64,000 bases of DNA from Lutibaculum sp963816555. Lineage in GTDB: Bacteria > Pseudomonadota > Alphaproteobacteria > Rhizobiales > Tepidamorphaceae. Below the pieces are notes generated by a model. That model ran no database searches. It was not told the DNA's origin and was given only the letters and a program-made list of their open reading frames with translations. Location: NCBI GenBank assembly GCA_963816555.1, contig CAWFLD010000017.1:62001-126000 (forward strand), in the 5' to 3' direction. Every line of letters starts with the position of its first letter. The first letter of the stretch is position 1. Shown here in pieces: positions 19,884 to 30,274 of this stretch. The translations under genes and the position numbers were made by a program.

Positions 19884-21260
19884 ATGAAGGTCGTCATTTG
19901 CGGCGCCGGCCAGGTCGGCTACGGCATCGCCGAGAGGCTCGCGGCCGAGGGCAACGACGTCTCGATCGTCGACACCACGCCGCGGCTGATCCAGTCGATC
20001 GCCGAGACGCTCGACGTGCGCGGCTTCGTCGGCCACGGCGCCCACCCCGAGGTGCTCGCCCAGGCCGGCGCCGAGCAGGCGGACATGCTGATCGCGGTGA
20101 CGCTGCACGACGAGGTCAACATGGTGGCCTGCCAGGTCGCCCACTCGCTGTTCAACGTGCCGACCAAGGTCGCGCGCATCCGCTCGCAGAGCTATCTCGC
20201 CGCGCACTGGCGCGACCTGTTCTCGCGCGACCACCTGCCGATCGACGTCATCATCTCGCCCGAGGTCGAGGTCGGCGAGACGGTGCTGCGGCGCCTCGCG
20301 CTGCCCGGCGCCTACGACACGGTCGCCTTCGCCGACGGCCGCGTCGTGGTGGCGGGCGTGCGCTGCGACGAGAACTGCCCGGTCGTCGACACGCCGCTGC
20401 ACCAGCTCACCGAGCTGTTTCCCGACCTCAAGGCCGTCGTCGTCGGCATCCAGCGCGACCAGACGTTCTTCGTCCCGACCAGCACCGACTCGATGCTGGT
20501 CGGCGACATCGCCTATTTCGCCGCCGACCGCGACCAGGTCCGCCGCACGCTCGGCATCTTCGGCCACGAGGAGGCGGCGGCGGCCCGCGTCGTGGTGATC
20601 GGCGGCGGCAATATCGGCTTCTACGTCGCCCGCGAGATCGAGCAGCGCCAGTCGAACGCCCGCGTGAAGGTGATCGAGTCGGACCGCACCCGTGCCGTTG
20701 CGATCGCCGACGAGCTGCGCCGCACCGTCATCCTGCACGGCAACGCGCTCGACGAGGAGATCCTGCGCGAGGCGGACACGGCCGAGGCCGACACCGTCGT
20801 CGCGCTGACCAACAGCGACGAGACGAACGTGCTGGCCTGCGTGATGGGCCAGCGGCTCGGCGCGGCGCGCAGCCTGTGCCTCATCAACAAGAAGGGCTAT
20901 CCCGACCTGACCCGCCAGCTCGGGATCTCGGCCTATCTCAATCCGCGGCAGATCACCGTGTCGAAGATCCTGCACCACGTGCGACGCGGGCGCATACGCG
21001 GCGTGCATTCGCTGCAGAACGGACAGGCCGAGATCATCGAGGCGGAGGCGCTGGAGACATCGCCCCTCGTCGGCAAGCCGCTGCGCGACCTCGACATTCT
21101 CGACGGCGTGCGGCTCGGCGCCATCTACCGCAACGGCAAGGTGCTGATCCCGCGCGGCGACACGCAGGTGCTGCCGCACGACCGCGTGGTGATGTGCGCC
21201 GTTGCCGAATCGGTGCGGCGCGTGGAGCAGATGTTCCGCGTCAGCCTCGACTTCTTCTGA
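19884..21260 (+). CDS. trkA: Trk potassium uptake NAD-binding subunit TrkA
   Basis: 458-residue cytosolic gating subunit of Trk K+ channels. It has two repeated RCK units: the first starts MKVVICGAGQVGYGIAERLAAEG with a GxGxxG nucleotide site, the second has VVIGGGNIGFYVAREIE near residue 235. Each is followed by a TrkA-C-like domain (VVVAGVRCDENCPV; LRDLDILDGVRLGAIYR). It sits directly downstream of ntrX, the usual place in Hyphomicrobiales. No trkH or trkG is within the window. Confidence 0.97.
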   Translation: MKVVICGAGQVGYGIAERLAAEGNDVSIVDTTPRLIQSIAETLDVRGFVGHGAHPEVLAQAGAEQADMLIAVTLHDEVNMVACQVAHSLFNVPTKVARIRSQSYLAAHWRDLFSRDHLPIDVIISPEVEVGETVLRRLALPGAYDTVAFADGRVVVAGVRCDENCPVVDTPLHQLTELFPDLKAVVVGIQRDQTFFVPTSTDSMLVGDIAYFAADRDQVRRTLGIFGHEEAAAARVVVIGGGNIGFYVAREIEQRQSNARVKVIESDRTRAVAIADELRRTVILHGNALDEEILREADTAEADTVVALTNSDETNVLACVMGQRLGAARSLCLINKKGYPDLTRQLGISAYLNPRQITVSKILHHVRRGRIRGVHSLQNGQAEIIEAEALETSPLVGKPLRDLDILDGVRLGAIYRNGKVLIPRGDTQVLPHDRVVMCAVAESVRRVEQMFRVSLDFF

Positions 21261-21329
21261 CGCCCGGCCCGCCGGCGATCTGGCATCGATCCTGCACCGT
21301 GCGGGACACTTGAGACGAAGGACCCTGAA

Positions 21330-22187
21330 ATGAGCCGCATTGCCTACGTGAACGGCCGTTACGTGCCTCACAGCCTCGCCAGCGTGCATGTGGAGGATCG
21401 CGGCTATCAGTTCGGCGACGGCGTCTACGAGGTGTGCGAGATCCACCAGGGCCGCCTCGTCGACGAGACGCGGCACATCGATCGCCTCGAGCGCTCGCTG
21501 CGCGAGCTGCGGATCCGCATGCCGATGGGGCGCCAGGCGCTCGGCCACGTGCTGCGCGAGGTGGTGCGGCAGAACCGGGTGCGCGACGGCCTCGTCTACC
21601 TGCAGGTCACGCGCGGCGTGGCGCGCCGCGACCACCCGTTCCCGTCCGAGGACGTGCCGCCGGCCCTCGTCGTCACCGCCAAGTCGATCGATCCCGCCAA
21701 GGGCGTGAAGATGGCGGACAAGGGCATCTCGATCGTCACCGTGCCCGACAATCGCTGGGAACGCGTCGACATCAAGACGATCGGCCTCCTGCCGAACGTG
21801 CTGGCGCGCCAGGCGGCGCAGGACCAGGGCGCACAGGAGGCCTGGTTCGTCGACGCCGACGGCAACGTCACCGAGGGCTCCTCGACGAACGCCTGGATCG
21901 TCAAGGACAAGACGCTCGTCACGCGGCACGCCGATCGCGGCATCCTGCGCGGCATCACCCGCACCGTCGTTCTCGACGTGCTGAAGGCGGAGGGCCTGAC
22001 CCTCGAGGAGCGGCCGTTCACGGTCGAGGAGGCGAAGGCGGCGGACGAGGCGTTCGTGACGTCGGCCACCAAGCTCGTCATGCCCGTGGTGCAGGTCGAC
22101 GGGAAGCCGCTCGGCGACGGCAAGCCCGGGCCGGTGGTCCGGCGCCTGCGGCAGGCCTTCCGGCAGCACGCCGAGCTCGCCGCTTGA
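21330..22187 (+). CDS. D-amino-acid transaminase
   Basis: 285-residue fold-type IV PLP enzyme (Dat/IlvE family) making D-amino acids for peptidoglycan. N-terminal YVNGRYVPHSLASVHVEDRGYQFGDGVYEV is characteristic of D-alanine transaminase. The PLP lysine is in VDIKTIGLLPNVLARQAA, and EGSSTNAWIV and GILRGITR bind the cofactor phosphate. The ATG follows a GAAGGA site. It lies between trkA and hfq, conserved neighbours in this order, suggesting one long housekeeping operon. Confidence 0.92.
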   Translation: MSRIAYVNGRYVPHSLASVHVEDRGYQFGDGVYEVCEIHQGRLVDETRHIDRLERSLRELRIRMPMGRQALGHVLREVVRQNRVRDGLVYLQVTRGVARRDHPFPSEDVPPALVVTAKSIDPAKGVKMADKGISIVTVPDNRWERVDIKTIGLLPNVLARQAAQDQGAQEAWFVDADGNVTEGSSTNAWIVKDKTLVTRHADRGILRGITRTVVLDVLKAEGLTLEERPFTVEEAKAADEAFVTSATKLVMPVVQVDGKPLGDGKPGPVVRRLRQAFRQHAELAA

Positions 22188-22314
22188 TCCATGCCCTTGT
22201 CGCACCGGCACACGGGCTCCATCTTTGCCCGAGGTGCACGCGTTCAAGGCGACGACTGAATAAGTGGAGCGGGCAGTCAAGACCCGCATCCCGAATGGGG
22301 CGAAAGGACAAAAG

Positions 22315-22572
22315 ATGCCTGCGGAAAAATCACAGAACTTGCAGGACACTTTTCTGAACTATGTCAGGAAGAACAAAACCCCCCTCACCATCTTCCTGAT
22401 CAATGGCGTGAAGTTGCAGGGGGTCGTGACCTGGTTCGACAATTTCTGCGTGCTGCTGCGGCGCGACGGGCACTCGCAGCTCGTCTACAAGCACGCGATC
22501 TCGACCGTGATGCCGAACCATCCCGTTCAGCTGTTCGATGCGCCGGACGAAGCCGCCGGCGACGGAGCCTGA
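22315..22572 (+). CDS. hfq: RNA chaperone Hfq
   Basis: 85-residue Sm-like hexamer subunit that pairs small RNAs with mRNAs. Sm1 (NLQDTFLNYVRKNKTPLTIFLINGVKLQG) and Sm2 (YKHAISTVMP) are intact, with the proximal-face QDTFLN and the KH dipeptide. The chosen ATG follows AAAGGA; in-frame codons further upstream are non-Hfq. The stop is directly followed by the TTG start of hflX, the classic hfq-hflX pairing. Confidence 0.98.
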   Translation: MPAEKSQNLQDTFLNYVRKNKTPLTIFLINGVKLQGVVTWFDNFCVLLRRDGHSQLVYKHAISTVMPNHPVQLFDAPDEAAGDGA

Positions 22573-23976
22573 TTGAAGCCGCGCGACAGAGATAAGCCCG
22601 AGCGGACGGGCGACGAGCCCGAGCTCCGCCCGATCAGCCAGGAGACGCGGCCGCAGCCGACGCGAACCCTCGTGCTCGTTCCCGTGCTCGAGCGCGGCGC
22701 CGCCGCGTCGGGCCAGGCGAGCGCGCGGACGCCCGAGGCACGCCTCGAGGAGGCCGTCGGCCTGTCCGAGGCCATCTCCCTCGACGTGGTCGACAGGGGC
22801 ATCGTCAGGATCGCCCAGGTGCGCCCGGCGACGCTCATGGGCTCGGGCAAGGTCGACGAGATCGCCGGCACGATCCAGGCCCAGGAGATCGAGCTCGCCG
22901 TGGTCGACCACCCGCTGAGCCCGGTGCAGCAGCGCAACCTCGAGCGCGCCTGGAAGGTCAAGGTGCTCGACCGCACCGGCCTGATCCTCGAGATCTTCGG
23001 CGAGCGGGCGCGCACCAAGGAAGGGCGGCTCCAGGTCGAGCTCGCCCACCTCAACTGGCAGAAGAGCCGCCTCGTGCGCTCGTGGACCCACCTCGAGCGC
23101 CAGCGCGGCGGCTTCGGCTTCCTCGGCGGCCCCGGCGAGACGCAGATCGAGGCGGACCGCCGCATCATCCAGGACCGCATCCGGCGCATCGAGGCCGACC
23201 TCAAGGACGTGCAGCGGACGCGCGGCCTGCACCGCGAGAGCCGCAAGCGCGTGCCGTATCCGGTCTGCGCGCTCGTCGGCTACACGAATGCCGGCAAGTC
23301 GACCCTGTTCAACCGGCTGACGCACGCCGAGGTGCGGGCCGAGAACCTGCTCTTCGCGACGCTCGACCCGACGCTGCGCGAGATCCGGCTGCCGACGGGG
23401 CGCTCCGTCATCCTGTCGGACACGGTGGGCTTCATCTCGGACCTGCCGACCCACCTCGTCGCCGCGTTCCGCGCGACGCTCGAGGAGGTGATCGAGGCCG
23501 ACATCATCATCCACGTCCGCGACATCTCGCATCCCGACACCGAGACCCAGGCCGAGGACGTGGCGCAGGTGCTGAAGGCGCTCGGCATCGACGTCGACGA
23601 CGAGAAGCGGATGGTCGAGGTCCACAACAAGATCGACCTCCTGCCGGAGCCGGCGAGGGCGGCGCTGATCGCGCGCGCCGAACGGCGGGACGGGGACTTC
23701 CGCGCGATTCCCGTCTCGGCCGTCACGGGCGAGGGGATCGACGCGCTGCTCGACACGATCTCGGAGCGTCTCGGGGCCGAGGAGATCCTGCGCAAGCTGC
23801 ATCTCGGCGCGACCGAGGGGCAGGACCTGAACTGGCTCTACGAGCGCTGCGAGGTCGTCGAGCGGACCGACGACGCGGAGACGGGCGGCATCGACGTGAC
23901 GGTGCGCGTGCCGCCTCAGCGGCTCGGCGAGTTCGAGCGCCGCTTCTCGCTGCCCTCCTCGGCGCCGGAGGCCTGA
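22573..23976 (+). CDS. hflX: ribosome-associated GTPase HflX
   Basis: 467-residue GTPase that splits or rescues ribosomes under stress. An N-terminal glycine-rich HflX domain contains LMGSGKVDEI and RTGLILEIFGERA; a coiled-coil region with RGGFGFLGGPGETQIE leads to the G domain, G1 GYTNAGKST, G3 DTVGF and NKID as G4. It starts with TTG immediately after the hfq stop (TGATTG), a start supported by the tight coupling. Its last 61 nt overlap the convergent mazG gene. Confidence 0.96.
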   Translation: MKPRDRDKPERTGDEPELRPISQETRPQPTRTLVLVPVLERGAAASGQASARTPEARLEEAVGLSEAISLDVVDRGIVRIAQVRPATLMGSGKVDEIAGTIQAQEIELAVVDHPLSPVQQRNLERAWKVKVLDRTGLILEIFGERARTKEGRLQVELAHLNWQKSRLVRSWTHLERQRGGFGFLGGPGETQIEADRRIIQDRIRRIEADLKDVQRTRGLHRESRKRVPYPVCALVGYTNAGKSTLFNRLTHAEVRAENLLFATLDPTLREIRLPTGRSVILSDTVGFISDLPTHLVAAFRATLEEVIEADIIIHVRDISHPDTETQAEDVAQVLKALGIDVDDEKRMVEVHNKIDLLPEPARAALIARAERRDGDFRAIPVSAVTGEGIDALLDTISERLGAEEILRKLHLGATEGQDLNWLYERCEVVERTDDAETGGIDVTVRVPPQRLGEFERRFSLPSSAPEA

Positions 23977-24785
23977 GCGGCCCGCTCGACCGCCTTGGCC
24001 TCCTGCCACCAGCCCTCCTGGACGTCGAGCGGAACCCCGGCGAGATCCTGATCCGTCTCGTTCGCCCGTCGCTCCAGGTGGTTGAAACGGCGACGGAATT
24101 TGGCGTTCGTCAGGCGCAGCGCCATCTCCGGGTCCGCGTCGACGTGCCGGGCGACATTGGCCAGCGCGAAGAGCAGGTCGCCGAGCTCCTCGCCGGCCGC
24201 CTCGTCGTCGCCGGCGACGATCTCGGCCTCGAGCTCGTCGATCTCCTCGCGCACCTTGTCGAGCACCTGGCGCGCCTCGGACCAGTCGAAGCCGACCTTC
24301 GCGGCCTTCTTCTGCAGCTTCACCGCCTGCTGGAGCGCCGGCAGCGAGCCCGGCACCTCGTCGAGCAGCGAGCCGCTCTCGGCGGGCCTCCGCGCGGCGC
24401 GGGCGGCCTTCTCCTCGCGCTTGATCTCCTCCCATGTCGACTTCACGGCCGCCGGATCCTTGGCCTCGGGGGCGGCGAAGACGTGCGGATGCCGGCGAAT
24501 CATCTTCGACGTGATCGCCTCCACCACGTCGCCGAAGGCGAAGGCGCCTTCCTCCTCGGCCATGCGTGCATGGAAGACGACCTGCAGCAGGAGGTCGCCG
24601 AGCTCGTCGCACAGATCGCCGAGGTCGCTCCTCGCGATCGCGTCGGCCACCTCGTGCGCCTCCTCGACGGTGTAGGGGGCGATCGAGGCGAAGTCCTGCT
24701 CGAGATCCCAGGGGCAGCCGGTTCCGGGCGTGCGCAGCGCCGCCATGATCTCCAGGAGGCGGGAAATGTCGCGGGAGGGCTGCAT
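23916..24785 (-). CDS. mazG: nucleoside triphosphate pyrophosphohydrolase MazG
   Basis: 289-residue house-cleaning enzyme hydrolysing NTPs to NMP and pyrophosphate. Two MazG repeats are visible: the first with CPWDLEQDFASI, EEAHEVADAI and DELGDLLLQVVFHARMAEE, the second with FDWSEARQVLDKVREEIDELEAE and EELGDLLFALANVARH. The EExxE and ExxD metal motifs are intact in both. The ATG giving MQPSRDISRLLEIM is preferred over an upstream codon because it matches the family start. The 3' end overlaps hflX by 61 nt, unusually long, and adds a charged tail. Confidence 0.95.
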   Translation of the reverse strand: MQPSRDISRLLEIMAALRTPGTGCPWDLEQDFASIAPYTVEEAHEVADAIARSDLGDLCDELGDLLLQVVFHARMAEEEGAFAFGDVVEAITSKMIRRHPHVFAAPEAKDPAAVKSTWEEIKREEKAARAARRPAESGSLLDEVPGSLPALQQAVKLQKKAAKVGFDWSEARQVLDKVREEIDELEAEIVAGDDEAAGEELGDLLFALANVARHVDADPEMALRLTNAKFRRRFNHLERRANETDQDLAGVPLDVQEGWWQEAKAVERAAQASGAEEGSEKRRSNSPSR

Positions 24786-24899
24786 GCCGGGATCTTCTCG
24801 GGTTCGGAATCGCGGGGTCGTCCGCCGCAGGGTATCAGGTGGGGGAGGGCAAGACGACGGCCGGTCGGACGTCTTCACGAGGTGCTCGCCTGCCTAATA

Positions 24900-24917
24900 T
24901 TTGACCGCGCGGTAAAA
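24900..24917 (+). promoter_or_regulatory. RutR-type operator upstream of preT
   Basis: TTTGACCGCGCGGTAAAA is an 18-bp palindrome with one mismatch. It fits the known E. coli RutR site pattern TTGACCANNTGGTCAA in its TTGACC and GGT-AA half sites. It lies about 115 nt before preT, and a RutR-like regulator is encoded at the other end of preTA. The TTGACC may also serve as a -35 element. Regulation by that TetR protein is inferred. Confidence 0.65.
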
Positions 24918-25030
24918 CCCGGTTTTGATACCCTCGTATGCGTCATGAGGCCGACCGGGCCGAAGCTTCGCTGGACGGGACAGGGAACCCCGCCGGCAGG
25001 AGCGGCCCGGGAGGTCGAGGAGGAGAGACG

Positions 25031-26396
25031 ATGACGTCGATCGGGCCCGTCGGCACTGCCGACATCGCCCCGGGCCGGCTGCCGCCCGAGGCGTATCTGA
25101 GGAATTTCTCGGACCTTCACCCGCGGCTCACGCCGCACGAGGCCTTCGTCGAGGCCGACCGGTGCTATTTCTGCTTCGACGCGCCGTGCACCCAGGCGTG
25201 CCCGACCTCGATCGACATCCCGCTCTTCATCCGCGAGATCATGGCGGACAACCCGAAGGGCGCGGCGAAGACGATCCTCTCCGACAACATCTTCGGCGGC
25301 ATGTGCGCCCGCGTCTGCCCCGTCGAGACGCTTTGCGAGCAGGCCTGCGTGCGCAACCTCGCCGAGGACAAGCCCGTCCGCATCGGCGAGCTGCAGCGCT
25401 ACGCCACGGACCGGCTCATGGAGGCCGGCTCGCAGCCCTTCAGCCGCGCCGCGCCGACCGGCAGGCGGATCGCCGTCGTGGGAGCGGGACCCGCGGGAAT
25501 CTCCTGCGCCCACCGCCTTGCCATGCACGGCCACGACGTCACCGTCTTCGACGGCCGCGACAAGGCCGGCGGCCTCAACGAATACGGCATCGCCGCCTAC
25601 AAGGCCGTCGACCGGTTCGCGCAGGCCGAGCTCGACTTCATTCTCGCGATCGGCGGCATCTCGGTCGAGACGGGCCGCAGGCTCGGAGAGACGGTCGAGC
25701 TCGCCGACCTCCGGCGGGACTTCGACGCGGTGTTCCTCGGCATGGGCCTGCCCTCCGTCAACGCGCTCGCCATCGAGGGCGAGGACCTGGCCGGCGTCGA
25801 GGACGCCGTCGGCTGGATCGCCACGCTGCGCCAGACGGAAGACCTCTCGACGCTTCCCATCGGCCGCCGCGTGGTCGTGATCGGCGGCGGCATGACGGCC
25901 GTCGACGCGGCGGTGCAGTCGAAGCTCCTCGGGGCCGACGAGGTCACGATGGTCTACCGGCGCGGCAAGGCGAACATGAACGCCTCGGAGTACGAGCAGG
26001 AGCTCGCGCAGACGCGCGGCGTCGTCATTCGCCACTGGGCACGGCCGGTGCGCATCCTCGGAGGCAATGACGGGCACGTCCGCGCCGTCGAGTTCGAGCG
26101 CACGAAGGACGAGGGCGGTCGCGTGATCGGCACCGGCGAGACCTTCCAGGTCGAGGCCGACATGGTGTTCAAGGCGATCGGCCAGGCGTTCGAGGCGGGC
26201 GCCGCTGAACGGCTCGGCCGACGCCGATCCAGCTCGAGAAGGCGGCCGCATCCGCGTCGATGCCGAGCGCCGCACCTCGGTTGCCGGCATCTGGGCCGGC
26301 GGCGACTGCGTGGCCGGCGGAGAGGATCTCACCGTCGCCGCCGTCGAGGACGGCAAGCAGGCGGCGGAATCGATCCACCGCGCCCTTTCAGCCTGA
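25031..26396 (+). CDS. preT: NAD-dependent dihydropyrimidine dehydrogenase subunit PreT (one frameshift near 26200)
   Basis: Flavin/Fe-S electron-input subunit of bacterial dihydropyrimidine dehydrogenase, which reduces uracil or thymine with NADH. N-terminal [4Fe-4S] ligands are CYFCFDAPCTQACP and CARVCPVETLCEQAC; the FAD site is VVGAGPAGIS and the NAD site VIGGGMTAVDAA. Near 26200 one extra base shifts the frame: GQAFEAGA continues as PLNGSADAD and then GGRIRVDAERRTSVAG with the FAD-contact motif IWAGGDC. Reconstructed length is 454 residues, normal. RBS GAGGAGAG precedes the ATG. The operator upstream and preA 18 nt downstream support pathway membership. Confidence 0.93.
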
Positions 26397-26414
26397 GCCT
26401 TCGGAGGAGGGGAC

Positions 26415-27722
26415 ATGGCCGATCTTCGCACCGAGTTCGTGGGCATCAGGTCGCCCAACCCGTTCTGGCTGGCCTCGGCGCCGCCGACGGACAAGAAGTA
26501 CAACGTCGTGCGCGCCTTCGAGGCGGGCTGGGGCGGCGTCGTCTGGAAGACGCTCGGCGAGGATCCGCCGGTCGTCAACGTCAACGGCCCGCGCTACGGC
26601 GCCGTCCACGGCCCCGACCGGCGCCTGATCGGCTTCAACAACATCGAGCTGATCACCGACCGGCCGCTCGAGGTGAACCTGCGCGAGATCGCCGAGACGA
26701 AGAAGGAGTGGCCGGACCGGGCGATCGTCGTCTCGCTCATGGTGCCCTGCGAGGAGGCGAACTGGGCGGCGATCGTGAAGCGCGTCGAGGAGACCGGCGC
26801 CGACGGCGTGGAGCTCAATTTCGGCTGCCCGCACGGCATGTCCGAGCGCGGCATGGGCTCGGCCGTCGGGCAGGTGCCGGAATACATCGAGATGGTCACG
26901 CGCTGGTGCAAGCAGAACACCCGCATGCCGGTGATCGTGAAGCTGACGCCCAACGTCACCGACATCCGCAAGCCGGCCCGCGCGGCGAAGGCGGGCGGGG
27001 CGGACGCCGTGTCGCTCATCAACACCGTGAACTCGATCGTCGCCGTCGACCTCGACAATTTCGCGCCGGTCCCGACGATCGACGGCAAGGGCAGCCACGG
27101 CGGCCTGTGCGGCCCCGCGGTCAAGCCGATCGCGCTCAACATGGTCGCCGAGATCGCGCGCGACCCCGAGACGCACGGCCTGCCGCTGTCGGGCATAGGC
27201 GGGGTGACGGAATGGCGCGACGCGGCGGAGTTCATGGCGCTCGGCTGCGGCACCGTGCAGGTCTGCACCGCCGCCATGACCTACGGCTTCAAGGTCGTGC
27301 AGGAGTTGATCTCGGGCCTCTCGAACTGGATGGACGAGAAGGGCTACGCCTCGACCGGCCAGTTCGTCGGCCGGGCGGTGCCGAACGTCACGGACTGGCA
27401 GTACCTGAACCTCAACTACGTCACGAAGGCGCGGATCGACCAGTCGCTGTGCATCAAGTGCGGCCGCTGCCACATCGTCTGCGAGGACACCTCGCACCAG
27501 GCGATCACGAGCGCGGTGAACGGGCAGCGCCACTTCGAGGTGATCGACGAGGAGTGCGTCGGCTGCAACCTCTGCGTCTCCGTCTGCCCCGTCGAGGACT
27601 GCATCACCATGGAGGAGATCCACGGGATCGACCCGCGCACGAAGGCGCCGATCCCCGAGACCTACGCCAACTGGACGACGCACCCGAACAATCCGGGTGC
27701 CGTGAAGGAGGCCGCGGAATAG
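26415..27722 (+). CDS. preA: NAD-dependent dihydropyrimidine dehydrogenase subunit PreA
   Basis: Catalytic FMN subunit, 435 residues. A dihydroorotate-dehydrogenase-like TIM barrel covers about 1-330, with SAPPTDKKYNVVRAFEAGWGGVVWKT at the start, ELNFGCPHGMSERGMGSAVGQ at the active site and GIGGVTEWRDAAEFMALG at the FMN phosphate site. The C-terminal ferredoxin domain has CIKCGRCHIVC and CVGCNLCVSVCPVEDC for two [4Fe-4S] clusters. GGAGGGG precedes the ATG. It forms the PreTA complex with the upstream gene and gives dihydrouracil for hydA downstream. Confidence 0.97.
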   Translation: MADLRTEFVGIRSPNPFWLASAPPTDKKYNVVRAFEAGWGGVVWKTLGEDPPVVNVNGPRYGAVHGPDRRLIGFNNIELITDRPLEVNLREIAETKKEWPDRAIVVSLMVPCEEANWAAIVKRVEETGADGVELNFGCPHGMSERGMGSAVGQVPEYIEMVTRWCKQNTRMPVIVKLTPNVTDIRKPARAAKAGGADAVSLINTVNSIVAVDLDNFAPVPTIDGKGSHGGLCGPAVKPIALNMVAEIARDPETHGLPLSGIGGVTEWRDAAEFMALGCGTVQVCTAAMTYGFKVVQELISGLSNWMDEKGYASTGQFVGRAVPNVTDWQYLNLNYVTKARIDQSLCIKCGRCHIVCEDTSHQAITSAVNGQRHFEVIDEECVGCNLCVSVCPVEDCITMEEIHGIDPRTKAPIPETYANWTTHPNNPGAVKEAAE

Positions 27723-27756
27723 GGCGGGGCAGCGGACGATGACGCGACACGCACGC

Positions 27757-28392
27757 CTATCGCGGCCGCAGGCCCTCGAGGAACAGGGCCAGCACGGTCG
27801 GCTCCGCCTCGGCGACCGCGTCGCGGCCGGGGCCGAGCACCGCGTCGACCTGCACGCCGAAGTCGGCGTAGTGCTGCGTCGTGCCCCAGATCATGAAGAT
27901 GAGGTGGACCGGATCGACCGGCGCGAGCCGCCCCTGCGCGATCCACTGGCGGATCAGCCCGGCCTTCTCCTCGACCAGCCGCCTCAGGGACGTCTCGAGG
28001 AAGCCCTTGATGAGGGGGGCGCCGTGCAGGATCTCGTTCGCGAAGAGGCGGGACGCCTCCGGCATCTCGCGCGACATGGCGAGCTTCGCACGGATGTAGC
28101 GCGCGATCTCGTCGATCGGCTCGCCCTCCGGGTCGAGCGCCTCGAGCGGCGCGAGCCAGGCTTCGAGGGTGGCCTCGAGCGTGCCGCGGTAGATGTCCTG
28201 CTTGCGACGGAAATAGTAGAGGAGGTTCGGCTTCGACATGCCGGCGACGCCGGCGATCTCTTCCAGCGTCGCGCCGCTGTAGCCGCGCGCCGAGAACACC
28301 TGGAGGGCGGCGTCGAGTATCGCGCGCCGGTTCTCGGTCTGGATCCTGGTGCGCGGTCGCGCCGCCGGTGCGGGGGCCGCGAAGTCGACCAT
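27757..28392 (-). CDS. RutR-like TetR family regulator of pyrimidine catabolism
   Basis: 211-residue repressor. The N-terminal helix-turn-helix is RRAILDAALQVFSARGYSGATLEEIAGVAGMSKPNLLYYFRRKQDIYRG, the highly conserved RutR/YcdC form; the ligand domain (EASRLFANEILHGAPLIKGFLE, IFMIWGTTQHYADF) also matches the RutR C-terminal type. E. coli RutR responds to uracil and thymine. Here it lies between preTA (convergent) and mmsA (divergent) and near two RutR-type operators, so control of the surrounding genes is very likely. The Ala/Pro-rich tail before the helix-turn-helix is longer than in E. coli. Confidence 0.88.
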   Translation of the reverse strand: MVDFAAPAPAARPRTRIQTENRRAILDAALQVFSARGYSGATLEEIAGVAGMSKPNLLYYFRRKQDIYRGTLEATLEAWLAPLEALDPEGEPIDEIARYIRAKLAMSREMPEASRLFANEILHGAPLIKGFLETSLRRLVEEKAGLIRQWIAQGRLAPVDPVHLIFMIWGTTQHYADFGVQVDAVLGPGRDAVAEAEPTVLALFLEGLRPR

Positions 28393-28581
28393 TCCCCTGT
28401 CTCCCGATTCCGCTCCCGCCCACGCGGAGCCCGTCCGTCCATTTGTAGGGGCGCGCCGGGCGATGGGCAATCTCGGGCATGGCGGCGGAGCCCGGCCGCA
28501 CGCGCGAGCGGCCGGCTGCGGCCGGCTGTCGCGACTGCCAAGATGTTGAGCAGAAAGGATTTCCGTGACGGCTTTTGCAAC

Positions 28582-28597
28582 TTGACCCCATGATCGG
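28582..28597 (+). promoter_or_regulatory. probable second RutR-type operator, upstream of mmsA
   Basis: TTGACCCCATGATCGG sits in the 380-nt divergent region between the RutR-like gene and mmsA. It has a perfect left half site (TTGACC) and a partial right half (TGATC). The rest of 28393-28772 holds a GC-rich hairpin near 28666-28690 and no convincing ORF. Regulation is inferred from similarity to the site before preT. Confidence 0.5.
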
Positions 28598-28665
28598 GCG
28601 CACATAGCGTTCCGCACAGGATGATCCGCGGAGCGCGTCGCCCGAGTGCGCAGCGCCGTCGGGCG

Positions 28666-28690
28666 TCCTGCCGGCGCCGGGCCGGCAGGA
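28666..28690 (+). other. leader hairpin upstream of mmsA
   Basis: A perfect 9-bp stem (tcctgccgg / ccggcagga) with a 7-nt loop lies about 85 nt before the mmsA start, inside the probable 5' leader. No T-run follows. It may only affect mRNA stability; a regulatory role is not shown. Confidence 0.35.
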
Positions 28691-28772
28691 TCAGCAGCGG
28701 GTGCCGCGAGAGAGCGGGCGCCCTTGAGACACACGCCGGCCAGGCCGGCCAAGAAGACTGGAGTCGAACCAG

Positions 28773-30266
<1,494 letters not shown>

Positions 30267-30274
30267 GAGACGCC

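Noticed and set aside
19812..22349. 845-codon open frame on the minus strand
   Set aside because: Antisense shadow of trkA and the D-amino-acid transaminase; no family motif and no ribosome site.
26260..26628. Open frame of 122 codons across the preT-preA junction
   Set aside because: Neither frame of the real proteins; the PreT C-terminus with its FAD-contact motif runs in another frame over the same DNA.
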